A stretch of 64,000 bases of DNA from JAWKZG01 sp041396125 (GTDB lineage Bacteria; Pseudomonadota; Gammaproteobacteria; Competibacterales; Competibacteraceae), in contig JAWKZG010000025.1 in assembly GCA_041396125.1 (NCBI GenBank), positions 1 to 64,000 of the forward strand, read 5' to 3'. Made by a program: the position numbers and the translations under genes. Numbering within the stretch: the first letter of the stretch is position 1; every line of letters starts with the position of its first letter. Of the stretch, positions 54,643 through 63,288 are shown in pieces. Below the pieces are notes generated by a model. It ran no database searches. It was not told the DNA's origin and worked only from the letters and a program-made list of their open reading frames with translations.

Positions 54643-55932
54643 ATGTCATCCGCTGCTGATCTGCCAAAACCGTTGGCCGAACGCTTACGCCCCCGACAGC
54701 TGACCGATATTCACGGCCAGGGGCATCTACTGGCACCCGGCAAACCCCTGTATCGCGCTATCGTCAGCGGCCAGCCGCATTCCATGGTGTTATGGGGACC
54801 ACCCGGCACTGGCAAAACGACTCTGGCAATGCTGATTGCCCGCCACTGCCAGGCGGATTTCATTACCTTGTCGGCGGTCATGGCCGGCGTCAAGGATGTA
54901 CGCACGGCGGTGGACAGCGCCAAGCAACTCTGGCGCGCACAACAACAGCGCACGGTGCTGTTCATCGATGAAGTACACCGCTTCAACAAAGCCCAGCAAG
55001 ATGCTTTTTTGCCACATATCGAAGACGGCACACTGTTATTCATCGGAGCTACCACCGAAAACCCGAGCTTCTCGCTCAACAATGCCTTATTGTCGCGAGT
55101 CCGGGTCTATGTGCTGAAAAGCCTTACCCAGGATGACCTGATCGCAGTCATCGAACGGGCCCTGGACGAACTGTCACTGACCTTGAGCAGCGAACAGAAG
55201 AAAATGCTGGCGCAGGCCGCTGACGGCGATGCACGCCGGGTGCTGATTCTGCTCGATTTATTAACAGAACTGGTCACGGCGGGCGAAACCCTCGACCAGG
55301 CGCTGCAGGCAATCATGTCCGAGGGATTGCGCCGTTTTGATAAGGGTGGCGATGAATTCTACGATCAGATCTCGGCGCTGCATAAAGCAGTGCGCGGCAG
55401 CAATCCAGACGCCGCTTTATACTGGCTGGCCCGCATGCTGGATGGTGGCGGTGATCCTTATTATATCGCCCGGCGCATCCTGCGTATGGCTTCCGAGGAC
55501 ATTGGCAATGCCGATCCGCGAGCCTTGCAAATAGCGCTAAATGCCTGGCAAAGCTTTGAACGTCTGGGCAGCCCCGAAGGCGATCTTGCGCTGGCCCAGG
55601 CGGTGGTTTATCTGGCCTGCGCGGCCAAAAGCAATGCCGTTTATACAGCCTTTAAACAGGCCATGCACACAGTTAAAAACGGCGGCACACTGCCAGTTCC
55701 CGAGCATTTGCGTAATGCCCCTACCGCACTGGCGAAACAAATGGGACACGGCAAAAACTATCGCTACGCCCACGACGAACCCGGTGCGTTCGCCGCTGGC
55801 GCGACCTATTTTCCCAACGAACTGGGTGAATTGGAATACTACCAACCCGTAGAACGGGGACTGGAAATCAAAATCAAACAGAAACTGGATTACCTGCGCA
55901 CCTTGAACCAAAACGCAGCCCCCAAGGCTTAA
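54643..55932 (+). CDS. rarA: Replication-associated recombination protein RarA/MgsA
   Basis: An AAA+ ATPase acting at stalled replication forks. It opens with LAERLRPRQLTDIHGQGHLL. Walker A GPPGTGKT is at residues 52-59 and Walker B VLFIDEVHRFNKAQQD. The C-terminal tetramerisation part includes ARMLDGGGDPYYIARRILRM and EDIGNADPRAL. Length 429 residues, intact. Confidence 0.95.
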   Translation: MSSAADLPKPLAERLRPRQLTDIHGQGHLLAPGKPLYRAIVSGQPHSMVLWGPPGTGKTTLAMLIARHCQADFITLSAVMAGVKDVRTAVDSAKQLWRAQQQRTVLFIDEVHRFNKAQQDAFLPHIEDGTLLFIGATTENPSFSLNNALLSRVRVYVLKSLTQDDLIAVIERALDELSLTLSSEQKKMLAQAADGDARRVLILLDLLTELVTAGETLDQALQAIMSEGLRRFDKGGDEFYDQISALHKAVRGSNPDAALYWLARMLDGGGDPYYIARRILRMASEDIGNADPRALQIALNAWQSFERLGSPEGDLALAQAVVYLACAAKSNAVYTAFKQAMHTVKNGGTLPVPEHLRNAPTALAKQMGHGKNYRYAHDEPGAFAAGATYFPNELGELEYYQPVERGLEIKIKQKLDYLRTLNQNAAPKA

Positions 55933-55934
55933 GC

Positions 55935-56333
55935 ATGCCACTCAACAGCACCTTCTTTCATACGCGGCGCTTACCTGATTTACCTGATACGCTGGCACCG
56001 GACGGCTCGGCAGTCCGTCTTTTGCTGCGCCTGAACGGCGGCAGTATGGCGCATTTTGAGCTGGCAGCCGGGCAGACCTCTATTGCTGTAGCGCACCGGA
56101 CCGTCGAGGAATTATGGTTTTTTCTTGATGGCCGGGGCGAAATGTGGCGCAAACTTGATGACCAGGAAAGTGTTGTCACCGTCGAGGCGGGTGTCTCGAT
56201 CAGTATTCCCTGCGGCACGCACTTTCAGTTCCGTGCCTTTGCAGAACACCCGCCATTGGCCGCAATCGCTGTGACAATGCCGCCCTGGCCGGGCGAGGAC
56301 GAAGCGTATAGAGTCAGCGGACTCTGGTTATAG
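55935..56333 (+). CDS. Small cupin-domain protein
   Basis: A 132-residue single-domain cupin starting 2 bases after rarA. The cupin core shows HRTVEELWFFLDGRGEMWRK and VEAGVSISIPCGTHFQFRA, where His and Glu in the first motif and His in the second are candidate metal ligands. Substrate unknown. Likely translated together with rarA. Confidence 0.75.
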   Translation: MPLNSTFFHTRRLPDLPDTLAPDGSAVRLLLRLNGGSMAHFELAAGQTSIAVAHRTVEELWFFLDGRGEMWRKLDDQESVVTVEAGVSISIPCGTHFQFRAFAEHPPLAAIAVTMPPWPGEDEAYRVSGLWL

Positions 56334-56376
56334 CTTGCCCCCGCCCGCCCCAGATTCAAGCGACATTACTGCTGCA

Positions 56377-58252
56377 TTACTCCTGCGTCAGGCGTAGCCT
56401 GAACTGGGTCAGCAGCACCAGTCCCAGCAGACTCAAACCAATAGCATCGGTGAGCACGCCCGGTTTGATCAGGACAAAAGCAGCCGCGATCAGGCAGAGC
56501 CGCTGCCAGTAGCTGGCAGGTGTCAGCAAATAACCGATAAAACCTCCAGAAAGGCAAACCACGCCCACTATCGCCGTGATCGTGGTGATCACAATCGTGT
56601 TCCAGTCACCAATCAGCAGCAGGGATGGACCGAAGACAAAAAAGTACGGCACGATATAGCCGGTTGCACCCAGTTTCAGCGCGGCCAGACCGGAATCCCA
56701 CAGGCCAGCGCGAGAGATGCCATTGGCAGCGTATACGGCCATTGCGACCGGCGGGGTGATAGCAGACAGGATTGCAAAATAAAACACGAACATATGCGCC
56801 GCCTCGACGATAACGCCAAGTTTAACAAGCGCCGGTACCAATAGTGCCACCTGGACGATATACGCCGGGGTGGTGGGCATGCCCATGCCGAGGACAATAC
56901 CGGCCAGCATGGTCAGTACCAGGGCCAGTACCAGACTGTTTTGCGAAGCGGTCAGCACCAGACTGGTAAATTCGATCCCCAGTCCGGTCAGTGTGATCAC
57001 GCCGATAACAATACCGGCACAGGCGCAGGCCAGGGCCACCGACACCGTATTGCGCGCACCGGCGACCAGGGCATCAACCAGATTGTCCAGCTTGACATAG
57101 TGCCGGGTACTCGACCGCAGCAAGGCCGTCGGGACGACCGAGACAATCCCGCACAGTGCCGCAAACGGTGCACTATATCCCGCCATCAACACGCTGATAA
57201 TGATCAGCAAAGGCAAGAACAAATGGCCACGTTCGAGCAACACTGTCCCTAGACGCGGTAATTCTTCGCGCGGCAAGCCCTTCATGCCGGTACGTTTGGC
57301 CTCGAAATGCACCGCACAAAACACTGCCAGAAAATAAAGTACTGCGGGAACCAGGGCAAACGCGGCCACCGAGAGGTAACTGATGCCCATAAACTCTGCC
57401 ATCACAAAGGCCGCTGCCCCCATAATCGGCGGCATAATCTGGCCCCCGGTTGAAGCGACCGCCTCGACCGCACCGGCAAACGAGGCTTTATAGCCAATCC
57501 GCTGCATCATCGGGATGGTAAACGTGCCGGTTGTCATGACGTTGGCGACCGCACTGCCGGATACCGTACCGAACAGCCCGCTGGTAATACAGGCAACTTT
57601 GGCCGGCCCCCTGCGGTATGACCGGTCAGACTCATGGCAAAATCCATGAACAACTGACCTGTTCCAGTACGTTCAACCAGAGCACCAAACAGAATAAATA
57701 ACATCACATACGTTGCCGAAACGCTGGCTGGTATGCCGAATATCCCTTCGGTGGTGAGATACATCTGTTCCAGCAGCAGGGCCGGATCGGTATCCACCCA
57801 GAACATCGCATACAGTAAAAAAGTCCAGCAGTCAGCGGCAAAGCCATACCAACCGAGCGGCGCGTCGCCTCCAGCAATACCGCAATCATCAACCAGCCGA
57901 AGACAAAATCAATTGTGCGCAGATCGTCAACATAAATCATACGGTTGATAATGTAATCACGCTCTATGACCGGATAGGCGGTGACGACAATACTGGCTGC
58001 CAATAATAGCCAGCTGAGCAGATTGGGACGATCTATCGAGTTGGCTTTACGCGCCGGTAGAATCAGGAATGCCAGCACCAGGGCGAAACCGATATGGGTG
58101 CTGCGCAGGGTAAACGCATTAGGCGGGCCGTAGAATGCAATAAACAGATGAAAAGCCGTCATGCTCAGGCCGACCAACGTGATGACACGGGCGGCGAACT
58201 GGGGCGAGGTCAAATAAGCAGTAGTAGATGGCGTAGTGGATTGGTCAGACAC
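56377..58252 (-). CDS. TRAP transporter permease, 4TM/12TM fused TAXI type, frameshifted
   Basis: The membrane component of a sodium- or proton-driven organic-acid importer. I start at a GTG at 58252 with AGGG upstream; a TTG further up at 58288 is the alternative. The N-terminal small-subunit-like part is followed by the large-subunit core: IFGIPASVSATYVMLFILFG, EAVASTGGQIMPPIMGAAAF and GMPTTPAYIVQVALLVPAL. One-base shifts near 57810 and 57610 (in a CCCCC run) divide it into three frames. The span of about 625 codons is normal. The matching binding protein is 193 bases upstream. Confidence 0.85.
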
Positions 58253-58405
58253 TGAGAAACCCTGTCGGCAAAAAATCGGCAACAGCAAACTTTATACTTC
58301 CGCCCCGGCCGTGCCAGGTACGCAAGCCGCTTACTGTTGACGACCCTTATTATCGGCGTATGTCCCGCTGCTGACTGAGCTGCAACAGCGGATCACCTGC
58401 TACCC

Positions 58406-58428
58406 GACGGCGCTTGGCACGCGCCGTC
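58406..58428. repeat. Hairpin between TAXI binding protein and permease genes
   Basis: GACGGCG / CGCCGTC stem with a 9-base loop. There is no T run, so it is not a classical terminator, but it could protect the upstream mRNA and favour binding-protein abundance. Confidence 0.4.
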
Positions 58429-58445
58429 AGCTTGCAGCGCGCTGC

Positions 58446-59399
58446 TTATAGCAGGCCCTGCTCCTGGTAAAAACGACGGGCACCTTCGTGCAGCGGTACA
58501 CCGGTTTCAGCCGCCATGGATTCTGCTGTAGTGTTTTGCATCGCCTTGGCAATAGAAACCAAATCGCCTAAATTTTCATTGATTGCTTTCAGAATGCCAT
58601 ACACCAGATCAGCGTCCAGCGAGCATTGCGCAATAATATGGGTGGAATAACCGATAGTCGGTACATCGGCGTCCTGGCCCGGATAGCTGCCGGCTGGCAC
58701 TATAGTACGCTGATAGCCGGGATTCAGCTTCTGCATGGACTGCAGGCTTTCATCGTTGATCGGCACCATCTTGATGTCGCGGGAAGCTGCCAGATCCATG
58801 ATCGCACCCGCCGGAACAGTCGTGCCGAGCGTAAAGACCTGGGCATTGCCGTCTTTCATCAACGCTACCGAATCGGTATACGAGCCGTAATTCACCCGTG
58901 ACATATCGTCATAGCTCATACCGTGCGCCTGCAGCAGATGACCGGTAATTGCTTCGCCGGTATTGCCTTTTTTCTGGGCTGCCAGCGAATGGCCTTTGAA
59001 ATCCATCGGACTTTCGATACCGGAGTCGGCCAGTGCGACCACCTGAAAATACTGCGGATACAAGGTTGCAACATTGCAGACATTATCCTGCTTGACATCA
59101 AACGGCGGGTTGCCATTGATGCCGTCCACGGTCGAAACCGAATTCGCGAAGCCCAGATCGGCTTTACCGGCGTTCACCGCTTTAACATTGGCGATACCCG
59201 CGCCGGGCAATACCTGCACTGCACTACCGTCCATCGCCTGTTCAACGATATTCTTGATTGCGCCGCCCAGGGGATACCAGGAACCGCCTTGTGGACCCGT
59301 CATCAGTTTGACCTGCTGGGCCTGAACCGCTCCGCTCAGCAATACGCCAAGACCAATCAGTGCAGTGCCCAGAACTTTAGCTGTCAGATGAGATTGCAT
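58446..59399 (-). CDS. TAXI family TRAP substrate-binding protein
   Basis: A periplasmic receptor of 317 residues. GGAGGA lies about ten bases before the ATG at 59399. The signal peptide ends near AVQA-QQ. TAXI hallmarks are LMTGPQGGSWYPLGGAIKNIV, GAGIANVKAVNAGKADLGF and KKGNTGEAITGHLLQAHGM. The ligand class in this family includes C4- and C5-dicarboxylates, but the ligand here is unknown. Operon mates point to an organic acid broken down by the aldolase and dehydrogenase upstream. Confidence 0.9.
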   Translation of the reverse strand: MQSHLTAKVLGTALIGLGVLLSGAVQAQQVKLMTGPQGGSWYPLGGAIKNIVEQAMDGSAVQVLPGAGIANVKAVNAGKADLGFANSVSTVDGINGNPPFDVKQDNVCNVATLYPQYFQVVALADSGIESPMDFKGHSLAAQKKGNTGEAITGHLLQAHGMSYDDMSRVNYGSYTDSVALMKDGNAQVFTLGTTVPAGAIMDLAASRDIKMVPINDESLQSMQKLNPGYQRTIVPAGSYPGQDADVPTIGYSTHIIAQCSLDADLVYGILKAINENLGDLVSIAKAMQNTTAESMAAETGVPLHEGARRFYQEQGLL

Positions 59400-59511
59400 A
59401 TTCAAGTGCTCCTCCTACCAGGTAGGTTTAATTGTTTAAAAACCAAAAATTATGGCAGCGCGGCAGGGCTGTATGCTGCCGCGCTGCCTGAAACTAAGGC
59501 GAGCAATTCTA

Positions 59512-60641
59512 TTAGCCTGTGGCTCCTGTTCGCAACGCTTCGATAGCCTCGTCGTCCAAACCGACTGAATGCGCGGCGGCAACTATCGACTGCCAGGCAT
59601 CAGGCGGCAGGGGCACGCCATCGCGTTCACGCTGGGCCCGGTTGCGTCGTTCCATGTCACCGGGGATCAGTACCTCGCCGTTCGCCTCAGCGGGGCGCGA
59701 GCTTTTGAAAAACTCGATATACTGACGCGCTTCCTGTGCAAAGCCGTGGTCACTGTCGAAAAACTCCAGCGCCAGATAAATCGACAGCATGCCATTACAA
59801 ATAGGCCGCGAGCGCTCGTCGAGCGTACCGGCACAGCCGGAACCCGTCAACGCGCCAGCCAGCATCTCGCACAGAAAGGCCAGCCCCGAGCCTTTGTGTT
59901 CACCCATTGCACGCAAGGCACCAGCACCATCCCGTGGATTGGGCGAGCGGTCGGGTGTGACCTCGCCATACAATAACAGAGGGTCATTCCCGAGCGTGCC
60001 GTCCGGACCGATCAGACTGCCCTGCGGTATCGGTTTGCCGCCTTTCTGTGCGACCAGTACCTTGCCTTCAGCCACGACCGAGGTCGCGAAATCGTGAATG
60101 ACCGGCGGCCCGTCGGGCAGCGGAATACCGATTGCAATCGGGTTGGTGGACATACGCCGGTCCACACCACCGAAGGGCGCAACCAGCAGACTGCCCGAGA
60201 CATTAACGAAATGCAGGGAAACCTGATTGGCCGCAGCCGCCATTTCCGCCCAGTCGCCGATTCGTCCCAAATGCCCGGAATGGCGCAGCGCAATAATGCT
60301 CACACCATGCTGCCGGGCTTTGTCGATACCCAATTGTACCGCCTGCGGGCCGATAGTCTGGCCAAAACCGTACTGACCATCAACGATGGCCATGACCTCG
60401 TTCTCGGTGATAGTGGTCAGGGTCTGGCCGGCTTTAACGCGGCCTTCACGCAGCCATTCGACGTAACGCTGCGTACGAATCACACCGTGGCTGTCATGCC
60501 CGGTAAGGCTTGCACTGGTCAGGTAATAGCCGATCCGGGCGCTTCCTCAGGATCGCAGCCGGCCCGCTCAAATACAGTGGCGACCAGGCGCCGCAATGCA
60601 TCAACCGGTATCAAGACAGCCGTATTGGAAGAGTCTGCCAC
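59512..60641 (-). CDS. Ldh-type NAD(P)-dependent dehydrogenase, frameshifted near the start
   Basis: A member of the malate/L-lactate dehydrogenase family that is unrelated to Rossmann enzymes. A GTG start at 60641 gives VADSSNTAVLIPVDALRRLV; the frame moves near 60545, after which IGYYLTSASLTGHDSHGVIRTQRYVEWL continues in the long frame. Family signatures are LRHSGHLGRIGDWAEMAA, STNPIAIGIPLPDGPPV and GEHKGSGLAFLCEMLAGALTG. The substrate could be malate, sulfolactate, ureidoglycolate or another 2-hydroxy acid. Overlaps the aldolase gene end by a few bases only if this GTG is not used; with it the gap is 7 bases. Confidence 0.82.
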
Positions 60642-60648
60642 CGGCCGC

Positions 60649-61407
60649 TTACCCTTTGGTTGCCTTGACTGCGTCACTTGCTGCTGCTGACAGCAGGCGA
60701 ATATCGCTGCCGATCGTAACCATATCGAAACCCTGCTCGATCATACGCCGCGCATAAGCGGGCTCCAGACAATGAATACCGGCACTGATGCCGGCGGTCT
60801 TGGCTGCCTTGCGGATTTTTTCGATAGCCTCCACCACAACCGGTTCTTCCTGGTCCAGCTTGGGTGCATAACCCATCGACAGGCTTAAATCGGAAGGTCC
60901 GATATATACCCCGTCCAGCCCCGGTGTAGCAGCGATAGCCTCAACATTATCGAGTGCCTGGCGGGTTTCGATCATGGCCAGTGTCAGTACTGTATCGTTG
61001 GCATGCTGGGCATAATCGGCACCGGCATACATAACCGCGCGGGTCGGCCCGAAGCTGCGCTGTCCGACCGGTGCATAACGGCAATACGAGACAAAGCGCT
61101 GGGCATCTTCCGGCGTGTTGATCATCGGACAGATAATGCCATAGGCACCGGCGTCCAGCAGTTTCATGATGATACCCGCTTCCAGCCAGGGTACCCGTGC
61201 CAGCGGTGTGGCATCTTTGCTGGAAACAGCCTGCAGCATGGTCAGCGCCGTCTGGTAATCGACCAGGCCGTGTTGCAGATCGATAGTCAGGGAATCCCAT
61301 CCCTGGTGCGCCATGAACTCGGCGCTGACACTGCTCGGAATCGACAACCAGCCATTGACGGTTGCCTGCCCCTTCGACCAGGCCTCTTTGATATTATTAT
61401 TTCGCAT
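60649..61407 (-). CDS. HpcH/HpaI-family class II aldolase
   Basis: A metal-dependent pyruvate aldolase of 252 residues. The ATG at 61407 is preceded by GAAGGTGG. Conserved segments are GWDSLTIDLQHGLVDYQTA, MLQAVSSKDATPLARVPW, the metal site MIETRQALDNVEAIAA and YIGPSDLSLSMGY. Related enzymes cleave 4-hydroxy-2-oxo acids to pyruvate plus an aldehyde. First gene of a four-gene series with the dehydrogenase and the TRAP transporter. Confidence 0.9.
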   Translation of the reverse strand: MRNNNIKEAWSKGQATVNGWLSIPSSVSAEFMAHQGWDSLTIDLQHGLVDYQTALTMLQAVSSKDATPLARVPWLEAGIIMKLLDAGAYGIICPMINTPEDAQRFVSYCRYAPVGQRSFGPTRAVMYAGADYAQHANDTVLTLAMIETRQALDNVEAIAATPGLDGVYIGPSDLSLSMGYAPKLDQEEPVVVEAIEKIRKAAKTAGISAGIHCLEPAYARRMIEQGFDMVTIGSDIRLLSAAASDAVKATKG

Positions 61408-61440
61408 GATGTAGTCCACCTTCTGGGTTGAGTAATTCAC

Positions 61441-61472
61441 TCATGCCCCTGCTGCGTGCGGCAGGCGCATGA
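61441..61472. promoter_or_regulatory. Imperfect palindrome upstream of the aldolase operon
   Basis: TCATGCCCCTGC and GCAGGCGCATGA form 12-base arms with one mismatch around 8 bases, 34 bases before the aldolase start. A plausible operator or 5' leader hairpin of the transport/catabolic operon. Confidence 0.45.
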
Positions 61473-62211
61473 GCAATAGCATATTGGGAAGTAACGATTG
61501 TTTTCCCTCAGGCTGCCTGCAAGGGATTATTCCTGCGGACAAAAATTCACTGAGCGTTGTTGGGCTGAGCAATCTGGCAGAGTTCAGGTCGCCGTCCAGA
61601 TATCCAGCTTATAGTGCTGGTTTTTTTACCGCCAGGCGTAACGCGCTTTCTGAGATGACTAACAGTATGATGCAGACTGACGCTAATCTTGTTTAATTGC
61701 AATAAAGACTCAGAAGCTGGTGCCGGTTTGCACTGCTGAACACGTCCAGAACTGTACTGCGGCTATGCTTGCCACACAAACACTGGCCTAGCGTATCCTG
61801 ATCCAGCCTGGCAACGCGGGTAGCATCGCTAAGAATAGCCGATAATGGCTATAAATCCAGCCTGCCAATATTACTAAAGCCGACATTATCGCTGCCACCC
61901 GGGAAATGCAATCTTATCACATAAGCCTGCTGCAGCACGGCCTCGGGCACCTTGACAGATGCACTATGGTGTCGTTTGCAGACCACCGCCCGGCAAGCAC
62001 ATTGAACATGCCATGATTTCTGCACGAGTCTGCTACGATAAGCACCAGCAGGCGTTGCCTCAAGCAACACCCTGAAGAGGTTTCCGAAAGGGGGAATGCC
62101 CCCGGCAAGGCGCAATAACGGTCGTTTCTTACGTCCTGGGAACCCCCAAAAGCGCTCAGGGATGGGACTTTTGAAACAAGCTCTTTGTCTGCCGGAGAAA
62201 GTGATCAAACC
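61473..62211. other. Long gap without a supported gene
   Basis: About 740 bases between the aldolase operon and the divergent methyltransferase. Codon use and frames give no convincing protein. Two small perfect hairpins sit in the last 160 bases: GTTGC-CTCAA-GCAAC (62054-62068) and GGGGG-AATG-CCCCC (62090-62103). They lie in what would be the methyltransferase leader. No riboswitch class I know is matched. Confidence 0.5.
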
Positions 62212-63282
62212 ATGAATGCAACACAACACGATCAACGCTACCAATACGCCATCGATTTGCAGGGAGACAGCACCGCCAATAGGGTACTCAACTTCGTCGG
62301 CCACGGCAAAAAAGTCCTGGAGCTGGGCTGCGGGCCTGGTGCCATGACGCGGGTCATGCACGAGCGCCTCGACTGCCAGGTCAGTGCGCTGGAAATCGAC
62401 CCGGAGCTGGCACAGCTGGCCGAGCCGTATTGTGAAAAGCTTTATCTGGCCGACCTGGAAACCTTTGACTTTGCTGCCACCTTCGCCAATCAGCGCTTTG
62501 ATATCGCGATTGCTGCGGATGTGCTGGAGCATTTGAAAGATCCCTGGACCTGCCTGCGCCAAGTGCGAGAGGTGCTGCAACCGGACGGTTGTCTGATCGT
62601 ATCAATACCCAATATCGCGCATAATGCGATTATTGCGCAATTGCTCGCCGGCCGCTTTCCTTACCAGGATAAAGGCCTGCTGGACTATACCCATCTACGC
62701 TTTTTCACCCGGCGCGACATCGAATCCTTATTACTGGAAACCGGATTTCTGCCGCAAGCCTGGCAGCGCAACATCGTGCCTGAGCACAAGACCGAGTTCG
62801 GCGCCTCCTGGAATGCGTTACCCGAACCCCTGCAAGCAGCACTGGCCCACGCTGAAGACGGCCAGGTTTATCAATATATTGTGCAGGCCCGTCCAACCAC
62901 CGAGGCCGCCTGGCTGGCCCATATCAGCGCCGAGAACAAAGCCCTGCAGGTAAAATTTGCCGGCCTGGAGGATGATTTACGGATCGCCCGCAAAGAACGG
63001 GAAGAGTACGCCCAGGCTTTTCACCAGGCACGCGACTTGCTGGCTGAAAAAGAAAAGAAAATCGCTGAATATGCCGAAGCTTTCGAGCAGGCCCGCACCG
63101 AGTTAGCGCAACGGGTGCAAGAATGTGACGACGTCAACAAAGCCTTTAACGAGGCGCGCGACGCTATCGCCCGCCTGGAAAAAGAACGCGATGATCTCGC
63201 TCACCAGCTCGCTCATACCGATCAGCCCTTGCTGCGTAAAATCGTACGCAAACTAAAACGGCTCCTGAGCAGCACTACTTGA
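62212..63282 (+). CDS. SAM-dependent methyltransferase with C-terminal coiled-coil repeats
   Basis: The N-terminal half is a class I methyltransferase: motif I VLELGCGPGAMTRVM (about 35-49), then ALEIDPELAQLAEPY, FDIAIAADVLEHLKDPW and LQPDGCLIVSIPN. From about residue 240 a coiled coil follows. It contains three consecutive 21-residue repeats (63007-63195) beginning YAQAFHQARDLL, YAEAFEQARTEL and VNKAFNEARDAI. A basic end (LRKIVRKLKRLL) closes the protein. Length 356 residues. Similar two-part proteins act in polysaccharide synthesis and chain-length control, but the target is unknown. The ATG at 62212 is preferred over 62185. Confidence 0.82.
   Translation: MNATQHDQRYQYAIDLQGDSTANRVLNFVGHGKKVLELGCGPGAMTRVMHERLDCQVSALEIDPELAQLAEPYCEKLYLADLETFDFAATFANQRFDIAIAADVLEHLKDPWTCLRQVREVLQPDGCLIVSIPNIAHNAIIAQLLAGRFPYQDKGLLDYTHLRFFTRRDIESLLLETGFLPQAWQRNIVPEHKTEFGASWNALPEPLQAALAHAEDGQVYQYIVQARPTTEAAWLAHISAENKALQVKFAGLEDDLRIARKEREEYAQAFHQARDLLAEKEKKIAEYAEAFEQARTELAQRVQECDDVNKAFNEARDAIARLEKERDDLAHQLAHTDQPLLRKIVRKLKRLLSSTT
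63007..63195 (+). repeat. Three tandem 21-residue coiled-coil repeats
   Basis: Units 63007-63069, 63070-63132 and 63133-63195, each exactly 63 bases. They share the pattern (Y/V)xxAFxxAR in the first nine residues, with diverged DNA. Three heptads per unit gives an uninterrupted helix. Confidence 0.8.
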
Positions 63283-63288
63283 AACGTC

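Noticed and set aside
62054..62103. Known riboswitch in the methyltransferase leader
   Set aside because: The hairpins do not fit the conserved cores of SAM, SAH, cyclic di-GMP, cobalamin or TPP riboswitches as far as I can recall; left as unassigned structure.
61849..62580. 243-codon minus-strand open frame overlapping the methyltransferase
   Set aside because: Its first half is the antisense of a well-supported methyltransferase domain and its second half shows no recognisable family; it is best explained as a shadow frame.
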